In this document: piece after piece, positions 17,207 to 24,904 of the stretch
Layout of the letters: each line of letters starts with the position of its first letter
Numbering within the stretch: position 1 is the stretch's first letter
NCBI GenBank assembly: GCA_016926235.1
Contig: JAFGOZ010000673.1
Coordinates: 1-27,572 of the forward strand
Source: Bacteroidales bacterium
GTDB taxonomy: Bacteria; Bacteroidota; Bacteroidia; Bacteroidales; UBA10428
Reading direction: 5' to 3'
Length of the DNA stretch: 27,572 nucleotides
Notes under the pieces: model-generated
The model's input: only the letters and a program-made list of their open reading frames with translations
What the model was told of the DNA's origin: nothing
Database searches by the model: none
Translations under genes and position numbers: made by a program

Positions 17207-18547
17207 ATGAGAATTGTTATTGCAGGAGCAGGAGAAGTAGGCTCACATCTGGCAAAGATGCTAAGTAATGAAAACCACGACATTATCGTGGTAGACAGTG
17301 ATGAAAACCAACTCAGAAACATTGGATCCACACTTGATGTTATGACATTTTCAGGTTCTGCTACATCCATTAAAACGCTGAACGACCTAAACATCAAGCT
17401 TGCAGACTTATTTATAGCTGTTACCCATTCAGAAGAAATTAATATTGTTGCTGCAATACTGGGTAAAAAACTTGGTGCTGCAAAAGCTATTGCACGCGTT
17501 GACAAAATTGAATACCTTGAACCAGACAATTTAAAGGAGTTCAATCAGATGGGAATCGACTACATGATTTACCCTGAAAGTTTTGCCGCAAAGGAAATTG
17601 TTGGACTGGTACATCAAACTGCCACCAATGATATTGTTACCTTTTCGGGAGGAAAATTATCCATGTATGTGTTCAAATTGGATGAAAGTGCTCCAATAAT
17701 AAACAAATCATTGTTTGACACAACCAAAAAGCTGGATAGCTTCGAATTCCGGGCAGTAGCAATTACCCGTGATGGAAAAACTATTATTCCCAGAGGTCCT
17801 GAGAAATTCCAGGTAAACGATATGGTATATGTTATCTCCAATGAAAAAGGTATTAAGAAACTTATAAAATATTCCGGGAAAAAAGATTTTGACATTAAGA
17901 ACATTATGATACTTGGTGGCAGCCGTATTGGTAAAAACGCAGCTAAATTGCTGGGACCCGATCATAATATAAAACTTATTGAGATAAACAGGGAAAAGAG
18001 CTATCAACTATCAAACTTCTTAAGTAACACCCTGGTAATAAATGGCGATGGACGGAATTTAAATTTACTACTTGAAGAAGGACTTCCGAACATGGATGCA
18101 TTTATTGCCGTTACCGGAAACTCAGAAACAAATATCTTGTCATGCATGGTTGCAAAAAAAATGGGTGTAAAGAAAACTATAGCCGAAATTGAGAATATTG
18201 ATTATATACCTATAGCTGAAAGTGTTGGTATAGATGCTATTATTAATAAGAAACTTATTACTGCCAGCCGGATCTTCCGGTTTACAATGAGTGAGGCCGT
18301 ATCATCTATAACATGTCTCACCGGTACCGATGCCGAAGTTATGGAATTTATTGCTCAGCCAGGATCAAAAGTAACTCAGGCACTCATTAAAGACCTGGGT
18401 ATGCCCAATGACTCAATTATTGGAGGCATAATAAGAAATAATGAAGCAATAATTGCCAGAGGAAACACCCAAATAAATGCCAACGATAAAGTTGTTATTT
18501 TTGCATTGCCTACTGCAATTCCAACAATAGGTAAATTCTTTAATTGA
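17207..18547 (+). CDS. trkA: Trk potassium uptake system NAD-binding subunit TrkA
   Basis: The 446-residue cytoplasmic protein holds two tandem RCK units, each a TrkA_N Rossmann domain followed by a TrkA_C domain. The first nucleotide-binding motif is GAGEVG (residues 7-12) with acidic D30 at the end of strand 2; the second is IMILGGSRIGKNAAKLLG near residue 230. Full length for the two-unit type is about 450. TrkA gates the TrkH channel by binding NAD(H)/ATP at the membrane face. Its stop lies next to the trkH start, so the two are one operon. The 143-bp spacer upstream, after comEC, should hold its promoter; only a near match (TTAATTTG at 17173-17180) is visible. Confidence 0.97.
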   Translation: MRIVIAGAGEVGSHLAKMLSNENHDIIVVDSDENQLRNIGSTLDVMTFSGSATSIKTLNDLNIKLADLFIAVTHSEEINIVAAILGKKLGAAKAIARVDKIEYLEPDNLKEFNQMGIDYMIYPESFAAKEIVGLVHQTATNDIVTFSGGKLSMYVFKLDESAPIINKSLFDTTKKLDSFEFRAVAITRDGKTIIPRGPEKFQVNDMVYVISNEKGIKKLIKYSGKKDFDIKNIMILGGSRIGKNAAKLLGPDHNIKLIEINREKSYQLSNFLSNTLVINGDGRNLNLLLEEGLPNMDAFIAVTGNSETNILSCMVAKKMGVKKTIAEIENIDYIPIAESVGIDAIINKKLITASRIFRFTMSEAVSSITCLTGTDAEVMEFIAQPGSKVTQALIKDLGMPNDSIIGGIIRNNEAIIARGNTQINANDKVVIFALPTAIPTIGKFFN

Positions 18548-18555
18548 TTGGAAAA

Positions 18556-20004
18556 ATGATAAATTTCCGGGTAATTGTTAACATATTAGGATTATTGCTA
18601 TTAGTTGAAGGGATTTTTATGCTTCTTTCGGCACTTGTAGCAGTTATTTATGGTGAAAGTCAGATGTACGAGATATCCATGGCTGCAGGAATAACCATTG
18701 CTTCAGGAGGTTTGTTATGGATTACAACCAAAAACTCAAACAAGTCATTTGGAAAAAGAGAAGGGTATATTATCGTTAGCATCACCTGGTTAATATTCTC
18801 ATTTTTTGGCACACTGCCATTTATTCTTACTAAAGAGATCCCGTCATTTACTGATGCTTTTTTCGAAACAATGTCAGGGTTTACTACAACGGGAGCTTCT
18901 ATCCTTAATGATATTGAAGGTCTTTCACATGGCATCCTATTTTGGAGAAGCGTCACACAATGGATGGGAGGCATGGGAATCATAGTATTGTCATTGGCCA
19001 TATTACCAATCTTAGGGGTTGGGGGGATGCAGTTATTTGTAGCTGAAGTACCAGGGCCTACTCCTGACAAACTACACCCTCGCATTAAAGAAACAGCCAA
19101 ACGGTTATGGGGTATCTATATTATATTTACTGTAATGGAAACATTACTCTTATGGGCAGGTGAAATGAATTTTTTTGATGCAATTAACCACTCTTTCACA
19201 ACCATGGCAACAGGTGGATATTCGACTAAACAAGCAAGTGTGGCAGCATTTACATCACCTTATACGCACTATATAATAATTATCTTTATGTTCCTGGCAG
19301 GTACAAACTTTACCCTTTCCTATTTTGCCATGCATTTTAAATTTAAAAGAGTATTCAAGAATGAAGAATTTCTTTTTTATGGTGTGGTGACTCTTCTTAT
19401 TACCCTTATTATAGCAGTAGGATTATTTTTCTCAACAAACCTTTCGGCAGAACAATCATTCAGAGATTCATTATTTCAAGTGGTATCAATCATAACTACT
19501 ACAGGATATGCAACGGCAGATTACCTGCAATGGGCACCCCTGCTTACTATTCTGATCTTTGTATGTATGTTTATCGGAGGTTCTGCAGGATCTACTGGTG
19601 GCGGGGTTAAAGTTGTTCGTATTATGCTTCTGTTAAAAAATAGTTTCCTTGAACTAAAACGCCTGATCCATAGAAATGCAGTTATTCCGGTACGTTTAAA
19701 CCGTGAGGCAGTTCCATCGGATATTATTACCAATGTTCTTGCATTTACATCATTTTATATTATTACGGTAATACTAAGTACAGTAGTTATTTCGGCTTTT
19801 GGCTACAGCCTCGATTCGTCTATGGGTGCAGTTGCAGCTACTTTGGGTAATATTGGTCCGGGTCTTGGGGCTGTAGGTCCTGTAGAAAACTACGCGCACA
19901 TGCCTGATTTCCTGAAATGGTTCACCTCCGGATTAATGTTAATTGGCCGTTTGGAATTGTTTACAGTGCTTGTTTTGTTTTCACCTTCGTTTTGGAAGAA
20001 GTAG
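18556..20004 (+). CDS. trkH: Trk/Ktr-type potassium transporter membrane subunit TrkH
   Basis: I choose the ATG at 18556 (MINFRVIVNILGLLLL; 482 residues). A TTG at 18544 overlapping the trkA stop would add four residues. The protein is hydrophobic throughout and shows the four pore loops with the selectivity-filter glycines: TTTGASIL, TMATGGYSTK, TTTGYATADY and GNIGPGLG. These are the hallmarks of the SKT superfamily of K+ channels/transporters, and the length matches TrkH. It forms the channel dimer regulated by TrkA from the gene just upstream. It converges on the YciO-like gene ending at 20100, with about 95 bp between. Confidence 0.97.
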   Translation: MINFRVIVNILGLLLLVEGIFMLLSALVAVIYGESQMYEISMAAGITIASGGLLWITTKNSNKSFGKREGYIIVSITWLIFSFFGTLPFILTKEIPSFTDAFFETMSGFTTTGASILNDIEGLSHGILFWRSVTQWMGGMGIIVLSLAILPILGVGGMQLFVAEVPGPTPDKLHPRIKETAKRLWGIYIIFTVMETLLLWAGEMNFFDAINHSFTTMATGGYSTKQASVAAFTSPYTHYIIIIFMFLAGTNFTLSYFAMHFKFKRVFKNEEFLFYGVVTLLITLIIAVGLFFSTNLSAEQSFRDSLFQVVSIITTTGYATADYLQWAPLLTILIFVCMFIGGSAGSTGGGVKVVRIMLLLKNSFLELKRLIHRNAVIPVRLNREAVPSDIITNVLAFTSFYIITVILSTVVISAFGYSLDSSMGAVAATLGNIGPGLGAVGPVENYAHMPDFLKWFTSGLMLIGRLELFTVLVLFSPSFWKK

Positions 20005-20099
20005 AGAGAAATCAGAAGATATGAGACCGAAGACGGAAAACGGAATTCATTAAGTACTATATTTGGAGCGTTCAAAACCTTTCAAAATCAATAAATAGG

Positions 20100-20717
20100 T
20101 CAAACTATTACCCCTATCCCCTGCCTCAAAATCTCAAACGGATGAGTTGTACAGTCCACAACAGTTGAGGGTTCATTATGTCCATACCCTCCGTCAATAA
20201 CAATATCCACAATATCCATATATTTCTCATAAATTCGCTCAGGGTCAGTAGTATAATCCAGTATCTCGTCCTCGTCATGAACAGAAGTAGACATAATTGG
20301 ATTTCCAAGTTCTTTCACAATTTCGCGAGCTATACTGTTATCCGGAATTCTTATCCCAACCGTCTTCTTTGCACTCTTAAATAATTTTGGCACATTAGCG
20401 CTTGCATTTAAAATAAATGTAAATGGACCGGGAAGATGCGATCGCATCAATTTATATACATCATTATCTACCTGGCGGGCATAATAAGAAAGATGGCTCA
20501 GATCATAGCAAACAAAAGAAAAATTTGCCTTTCCGGGCTTAACACCTTTTATCCGGGCAATCCGCTCTACTGCTTTCGGCTTGGTTATATCACACCCTAA
20601 ACCATATACTGTATCTGTAGGATAGATGATAACGCCTCCTTGCTGAAGTGTTTCAACAACTTCCAATATTAGCTTCTGATTAAGATTGTCGGGGTAAATT
20701 TTTAATAACTGTGCCAT
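20100..20717 (-). CDS. L-threonylcarbamoyladenylate synthase family protein (Sua5/YciO/YrdC), YciO-like subgroup
   Basis: The 205-residue protein consists of one YrdC-fold domain. The nucleotide pocket motif PTDTVYGLGCD is at 33-43. The canonical YrdC KxR and SxN residues are not conserved: the equivalents read IKGVKPGKANF (57-66) and STSVH (143-147), with His in place of Asn. From memory, the opening (KIYPDNLNQKLILEVVETLQQGGVIIYPTDT) and the DIVIDGGYGHNEPSTVVD region are closer to E. coli YciO than to YrdC/TsaC. YrdC/Sua5 make threonylcarbamoyl-AMP for tRNA t6A37; YciO's role is less settled. It lies 20 bp downstream of the CutA-like gene, in one operon. Confidence 0.88.
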   Translation of the reverse strand: MAQLLKIYPDNLNQKLILEVVETLQQGGVIIYPTDTVYGLGCDITKPKAVERIARIKGVKPGKANFSFVCYDLSHLSYYARQVDNDVYKLMRSHLPGPFTFILNASANVPKLFKSAKKTVGIRIPDNSIAREIVKELGNPIMSTSVHDEDEILDYTTDPERIYEKYMDIVDIVIDGGYGHNEPSTVVDCTTHPFEILRQGIGVIV

Positions 20718-20737
20718 GATTACATGGTATGTAATAT

Positions 20738-21052
20738 TTATACAGCAACAGCCTGACTTTGTATTACATTAAACAAATCCTGATTTAACTGGATCATTGG
20801 TACCGAATAAATAGCTGGTTTCTTAGGTGCTAACATACGCAAGATCTGTGATTCAATTTCAGCGTAGTTGCTTGATTTAGTCTCAATCATGATAACACTT
20901 TCCCTCTCATCCATAATCTGATCCTGTACACGCTTAAACGACCATGTTTCAGGTAATACACGAATGTTATGCGCCAGCCTCTCTTCCAGGACTTTTTTCG
21001 CAACACGCATTGCATCCACAGAATTTTCTACGATTACATATATTAGTACCAT
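20738..21052 (-). CDS. CutA-like / PII-like small trimeric protein (divergent)
   Basis: The 104-residue product follows the CutA1 pattern: first strand MVLIYVIVENSVDAMRVAKKVLEERLAHNIRVLPE, then ERESVIMIETKSSNYAEIESQILRMLAPKKPAIYSVPMIQLNQDLFNVIQ, matching CutA's ferredoxin-like beta-alpha-beta repeat. Several CutA hallmarks are changed: the RLAACVN cysteine is absent (RLAHNIRV), the YxWxG segment reads FKRVQDQ, and the HPYxxPEI motif reads APKKPAIYSVP. It is therefore a divergent relative rather than a textbook CutA. The fold usually forms trimers related to PII signalling proteins; a role in divalent-cation tolerance should not be assumed. It is the first gene of an operon with the YciO-like protein. 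Confidence 0.7.
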   Translation of the reverse strand: MVLIYVIVENSVDAMRVAKKVLEERLAHNIRVLPETWSFKRVQDQIMDERESVIMIETKSSNYAEIESQILRMLAPKKPAIYSVPMIQLNQDLFNVIQSQAVAV

Positions 21053-21115
21053 TATCCTTGGTTTTAATGTAAAAACTTGCTTTAAATACTGATGCAGGTA
21101 TATTACCTATCCTTT

Positions 21116-21123
21116 CAAATATA
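21116..21123 (-). promoter_or_regulatory. Candidate -7 element (TATATTTG) for the CutA-like/YciO-like operon
   Basis: On the minus strand TATATTTG fits TAnnTTTG and lies 63 bp before the ATG at 21052, giving a leader of roughly 55 bases. TTG triplets occur upstream but at 5 and 23 bp, not at the optimal spacing. Confidence 0.4.
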
Positions 21124-21212
21124 ACTTCCAATTTTGGATTTTGTTCCAATAAGTTATTAACAATTTAAAAACCGACAGGTGTTCATTTCTCGTTTTTACA
21201 GATGAGATTATT

Positions 21213-21911
21213 CTACAATTCCTTATCTTTTAAGATAAAGCCGCGATTTTTGATTTTCAACTCTTTATCGATTAATTCATTTATTTCTTCGTCATCGTCA
21301 TAATCTATCTCATCCTCCCAGTCATATTTTTTACGTTGTGGTCCATATCTTCGATAAATAATGGAAAGTATTCCTCCAACTATCCCCCCATACAAGTGCG
21401 ATTCCCATGACATATCCGGAATAATTGGGAATATGCCCCAAATCATGCTACCATACAAAAAAACCACCAGCAGGGAAATGGCCAGTAAATTTATATTACG
21501 TCTAATAACGCCACTAAAAAATAAAAAAGAAGCAAATCCATAAATCAATCCGCTGGCCCCAATGTGATAGGCTTCTCTTGCCCCAAACCATACGGCCATA
21601 CCCGTAAGTACCCACGTATAAAATATAACCTTCAAAGCCACTTCCTGATAAAAATAAAAAATAGCTACACTTAACACAAGTACAGGTATAGAATTATTTA
21701 TTAAATGTTGAAAATCCGAATGTATTAAAGGTGCAAACAATATACCCCATAAACCTTTTGCATGTAACGGATACAATCCAAAACGCGCAAAATTCCAATT
21801 CATTTCCAATTCCACAATTTTCACCATCCAAATGGTAATGACAAAAATAAGGGGGTATATAATACTTTGCAGGAATTTTTTGCGCTCTTCGTGCTGTAAA
21901 CTCTCTTCCAT
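21213..21911 (-). CDS. Rhomboid-family intramembrane serine protease
   Basis: The 232-residue protein has six predicted helices. The catalytic dyad is S120 in GASGLIYG and H172 in ESHLYGGIVGG; the HxxxN oxyanion motif is H69-L-I-N-N73 in the HSDFQHLINN loop. Rhomboids cleave helical membrane proteins within the membrane; the substrate is unknown. A long acidic, highly charged cytoplasmic tail (about residues 192-232, WEDEIDYDDDEEINELIDKE) follows the last helix. It is transcribed in the same direction as the CutA-like/YciO-like operon but 160 bp apart with a separate candidate promoter between them, so it is probably independent. It is divergent from the pectate lyase. Confidence 0.93.
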   Translation of the reverse strand: MEESLQHEERKKFLQSIIYPLIFVITIWMVKIVELEMNWNFARFGLYPLHAKGLWGILFAPLIHSDFQHLINNSIPVLVLSVAIFYFYQEVALKVIFYTWVLTGMAVWFGAREAYHIGASGLIYGFASFLFFSGVIRRNINLLAISLLVVFLYGSMIWGIFPIIPDMSWESHLYGGIVGGILSIIYRRYGPQRKKYDWEDEIDYDDDEEINELIDKELKIKNRGFILKDKEL

Positions 21912-21979
21912 TGGAATTGTATTTGGGATAAAGGTATAAAAAGCAAAAGTGAAAAAAAAAGCCCTATTTACATAAATAA

Positions 21980-22010
21980 TTTGTGCTCTTGGTTAATACA
22001 TTTAATTTTG
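21980..22010 (+). promoter_or_regulatory. Well-formed Bacteroidetes promoter of the pectate lyase gene
   Basis: TTTG at 21980-21983 and TAATTTTG (TAnnTTTG) at 22003-22010 are separated by 19 bp, matching the Bacteroidetes primary sigma-factor consensus in both boxes and spacing. Transcription would start about 34 bases before the ATG at 22051. This is the best promoter in the window. Confidence 0.75.
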
Positions 22011-22050
22011 TCTGTTCATTTATTAACTATAAAATAGTAAATCAAGGATT

Positions 22051-23688
22051 ATGAGAAGATTTTTTTTACTGGGTGTTTATTTGTCTGTGTTTTCAGGTAT
22101 TAATGCACAATTTGTTGGAATTCCCTATGGGTTTGCAGCAGTATCAGCCTACGGAGTAACGGAATTAACAGGCGGTGCCGGGGGCGAAGTTGTAATAATA
22201 AATGGACAAGCTGATGCAAAAAAGTTACAGGATGCACTGGACGATGATAATAATCCCAGGATAATTTATATAATCGGACAAGTACAATTGCCAGAATACA
22301 CTAATGCAGCGGAAAGTCCGGTTGAAGATATGACAACGAGGATGACAAAAGTAAAATCAAATAAAACCATTTTAGGACTCGGTTGTGATGCAACCATCTA
22401 TGGCAGTGGCTTGTCCATATATTCAGGTGATGGTGAAGGGGTTAATTATGAAGCAGAATCTACGGTTAAAAATGTGATAATCCAAAACATAACCTTTACA
22501 GGTGCCCTTGATGATGCAATTAACATCCAGGGTGGCTCACACCATATCTGGGTAGATCATTGTTCATTTACAGATGGGACAGATGGATTGTTAGATTTTA
22601 AACGTGGTTCCGATTATTTAACGGTTTCCTGGTGTCATTTTTATAACCACGGGAAAATGTCGCTGGTAGGTCATTCTCCTGATGTTCGCAGCATGGACAT
22701 TGGACATCTCAGGGCTACTTATGATCACTGCTATTGGGATGACTATGAAGAGTCAGAGCGTGGCTCAAGGCATCCGCGTATACGTCATGGTATTATTCAT
22801 TCCACGAATTGCTATTTTCACGGGCAAAACATAAACTCTGCAATAGATGGCATAGTATGTAACGAAGATGGCAGGTTAACCGTTGAGGGTTGCTACTACC
22901 AATGGCCAAAGTGGGCCACACAGGTTGCCTACGGAGATGATAATCCCGGCGAGGTGAAGCAACGCAATAACACCATCTTTGAATGCAAAGCTGATAGTAA
23001 CGAAATCTGGTTTGGTGAAATTCCATGGGACAGCACTTTTGATGATTTAACTGGTGAGTTTCCCAACTATCCAAGTCCTGACCCTTACGATTACTATAGT
23101 TTAACCATCTCCAATCCTGATTCTGTACCTTCTGAGATTGCTAAAAGCTGTGGTGCATGTAAGATCAATATCCCTAATCCGGGTATGTATTACATCCTTT
23201 CTGCCACTGTAGTTGGAAGTGGATCCATTAACATCGTACCGGATAAAAAATCATTTCCAGCGGGAGATACGGTAACATTGGCACCTATCCCAGAAGCAGG
23301 TTGGAGCTTTACAGGCTGGACAGGTGATATTGAATCCTCTGATTCTGTCATTACCGTTATTATGGACTCAAATATTGTTTTGGCTGCTAATTTTACAAAA
23401 TCAAGTGGCATTTCAACTATTAATGCACTTGTTATCAATAACATTTCAGTTATTCCGAATCCGTTTAGCAAAAATGCACATATTCATTTTGAATTGACGC
23501 AACCAGGAAAAATATCCATAAACCTTTACGATATTAATGGCTGTCGGACAAATATTATCAATGATCAAATGTATGCTGCAGGCATCAATAAAGCACATTT
23601 AGATAAAGGAGAACTTCAGCCTGGCATCTATTTTATAGAGGTCATTAGTAATAGTTGCCGTAAGTATACAAAAGTAATTATCCATTAA
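22051..23688 (+). CDS. Secreted pectate lyase (PL1 family) with InlB-like repeat and T9SS sorting domain
   Basis: The 545-residue protein has a signal peptide (MRRFFLLGVYLSVFSGINA). It is followed by a right-handed beta-helix pectate lyase domain (about 25-350) with the family signatures WVDHCSFTDGTDGLLDFKRGSDYLTVSWC (167-195, including calcium-ligand Asp residues), NHGKMSLVGHS (199-209) and the catalytic arginine region GSRHPRIRHG (238-247). A divergent InlB B-repeat-like domain follows (about 385-450, AGWSFTGWTGDIESSDS ... AANFTK), then a type IX secretion C-terminal domain (about 460-545, VIPNPFSKNAHIHFEL ... GIYFIEVISN). The enzyme is therefore exported across the outer membrane and cleaves pectate by calcium-dependent beta-elimination. 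No SusC/SusD genes are nearby, so it stands outside a typical polysaccharide locus in this window. Confidence 0.95.
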   Translation: MRRFFLLGVYLSVFSGINAQFVGIPYGFAAVSAYGVTELTGGAGGEVVIINGQADAKKLQDALDDDNNPRIIYIIGQVQLPEYTNAAESPVEDMTTRMTKVKSNKTILGLGCDATIYGSGLSIYSGDGEGVNYEAESTVKNVIIQNITFTGALDDAINIQGGSHHIWVDHCSFTDGTDGLLDFKRGSDYLTVSWCHFYNHGKMSLVGHSPDVRSMDIGHLRATYDHCYWDDYEESERGSRHPRIRHGIIHSTNCYFHGQNINSAIDGIVCNEDGRLTVEGCYYQWPKWATQVAYGDDNPGEVKQRNNTIFECKADSNEIWFGEIPWDSTFDDLTGEFPNYPSPDPYDYYSLTISNPDSVPSEIAKSCGACKINIPNPGMYYILSATVVGSGSINIVPDKKSFPAGDTVTLAPIPEAGWSFTGWTGDIESSDSVITVIMDSNIVLAANFTKSSGISTINALVINNISVIPNPFSKNAHIHFELTQPGKISINLYDINGCRTNIINDQMYAAGINKAHLDKGELQPGIYFIEVISNSCRKYTKVIIH

Positions 23689-24141
23689 TGGCACACTTAC
23701 AAACTAATAAATACAAGTTGAATAGATAAAACAGAGGCATCCCCCCCCCTCTCAACCGCCTTTCAGAGCGTGGGTTAAGCAACACTTTTATAACATAGCA
23801 ATTAACTGGAAGGTTGGTATTGTAATACTATACAATCGCCAATGACAAATTTGGATTCCTCTTACACATTGAATAAAGGAAGTCCATTTATGAAACCCTT
23901 CTTAACCCGCCTTTTTTCAGCGCTGCAGCAATTTAAAAATTTTTCATGACTATTGTGTGTAGCTTAGCCTGTAAGTCATCCATCTTAAGGAGCCTGGTTT
24001 TGAACTGCTTTGATCCCATTTTAAAAATAAACTCCAGTAAAATTAGGGGGGGGGGTAGAACATGTTTTTTAAAAGTGCATGGAACTAAACCAAATTTACG
24101 ATAAAGAACAAAAAGGGACAAGAATGAGAAGTACAAACCTA
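23689..24141. other. Non-coding spacer with C9 and G10 homopolymer tracts
   Basis: This 453-bp spacer lies between the convergent pectate lyase and LytTR regulator genes. It contains nine Cs at 23741-23749 and ten Gs at 24046-24055, unusual in such AT-rich DNA. The tracts are in inverted orientation and enclose about 296 bp, but bases beside them do not pair, so they are not clear terminal inverted repeats. A minus-strand frame of 67 codons at 23933-24136 reads through the G tract and is not recognisable. The segment could be debris of a mobile element; I cannot name one. No clean terminator hairpin was found. Confidence 0.5.
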
Positions 24142-24891
24142 TTAAGCTAAATTCATAAATTTCATAATACGTATTGTAAACTCACTTTTTTTACGCCTGG
24201 AGATAGTTATATTAACACCATCGCTCATCTCAATCAAACCACCGTCAATATGTTTTATCAGGGCTACATGATTTAAATTGACGATATATGATTTACTTAC
24301 CCTGAAAAAATCTTCTTCTTTGGAAAGCTTCTTCTCAAATTCCTTTAGTAGTTTTGATAAAAGAATTTTTTTGTTGGATACTAAGACTACCTGGGAGTAG
24401 CTTCCATCTGCCTTTATATATAGTATATCCTTTAATGGAACAAACCTTGTTTCATGTTCTGTTGAAATATCAATTTTTCTGTCAATCGATTTGTATGATG
24501 CATAATTAGTTGTTTCCTGAACTTTTCTTTCATTTCTACGATTTTCTACCCTTTTAACAGCCTCCTTTAAATCCGTTGGATTTACTGGTTTTACAATATA
24601 ATGTAAAGCATTGTGTTTAAATGCCTCAATAGCATAATTGTTAAAACCAGTGACAAATATTACTTCAAAGTTTTTATTCGGAAATTCTTTTAAAAGGTCA
24701 AAACCCGTTTTGTCTTTTAATTCTATATCCAGAAAAACAAGATCAGGGGCCTTTTCTTTAATCATGGAAATGCCGAATTCAATATTCTTTGCAATGCCAA
24801 CCAGTTCAATTTCAGGAGTATAATCCTTTAATAAGCCCGATAATAAATCAATTGAGCCTTCAGAATCTTCTATAATTACAGTTCTTATCAT
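24142..24891 (-). CDS. LytTR-type DNA-binding response regulator
   Basis: The 249-residue protein has a receiver domain (E8-D9 acidic pocket, phospho-acceptor D55 in LVFLDIEL, T in FVTGFNNYAIEAF, KPV lysine near 102), a linker of about 25 residues, and a C-terminal LytTR domain (FVPLKDILYIKADGSYSQVVLVSNKKILLSKLLKEFEKKLSKEEDFFRVSKSYIVNLNHVALI). It begins 13 bp after the stop of the TPR histidine kinase gene and is in one operon with it. It resembles the regulator at 2833-3534 in layout but is clearly diverged from it. Its targets are unknown. Confidence 0.95.
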   Translation of the reverse strand: MIRTVIIEDSEGSIDLLSGLLKDYTPEIELVGIAKNIEFGISMIKEKAPDLVFLDIELKDKTGFDLLKEFPNKNFEVIFVTGFNNYAIEAFKHNALHYIVKPVNPTDLKEAVKRVENRRNERKVQETTNYASYKSIDRKIDISTEHETRFVPLKDILYIKADGSYSQVVLVSNKKILLSKLLKEFEKKLSKEEDFFRVSKSYIVNLNHVALIKHIDGGLIEMSDGVNITISRRKKSEFTIRIMKFMNLA

Positions 24892-24904
24892 TTTTGATAT
24901 GCAT

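Noticed and set aside
22051..23688. Polysaccharide utilisation locus around the pectate lyase
   Set aside because: No SusC, SusD or other carbohydrate-active gene is seen on either side in this window.
23741..24055. Insertion sequence bounded by the C9 and G10 tracts
   Set aside because: Bases next to the two tracts do not form an inverted repeat, no target duplication is seen and no transposase can be recognised.
23933..24136. A 67-codon minus-strand frame
   Set aside because: It reads through the G10 tract (giving a PPP run), resembles no family I know and has no visible promoter or partner; it may be debris of an element.
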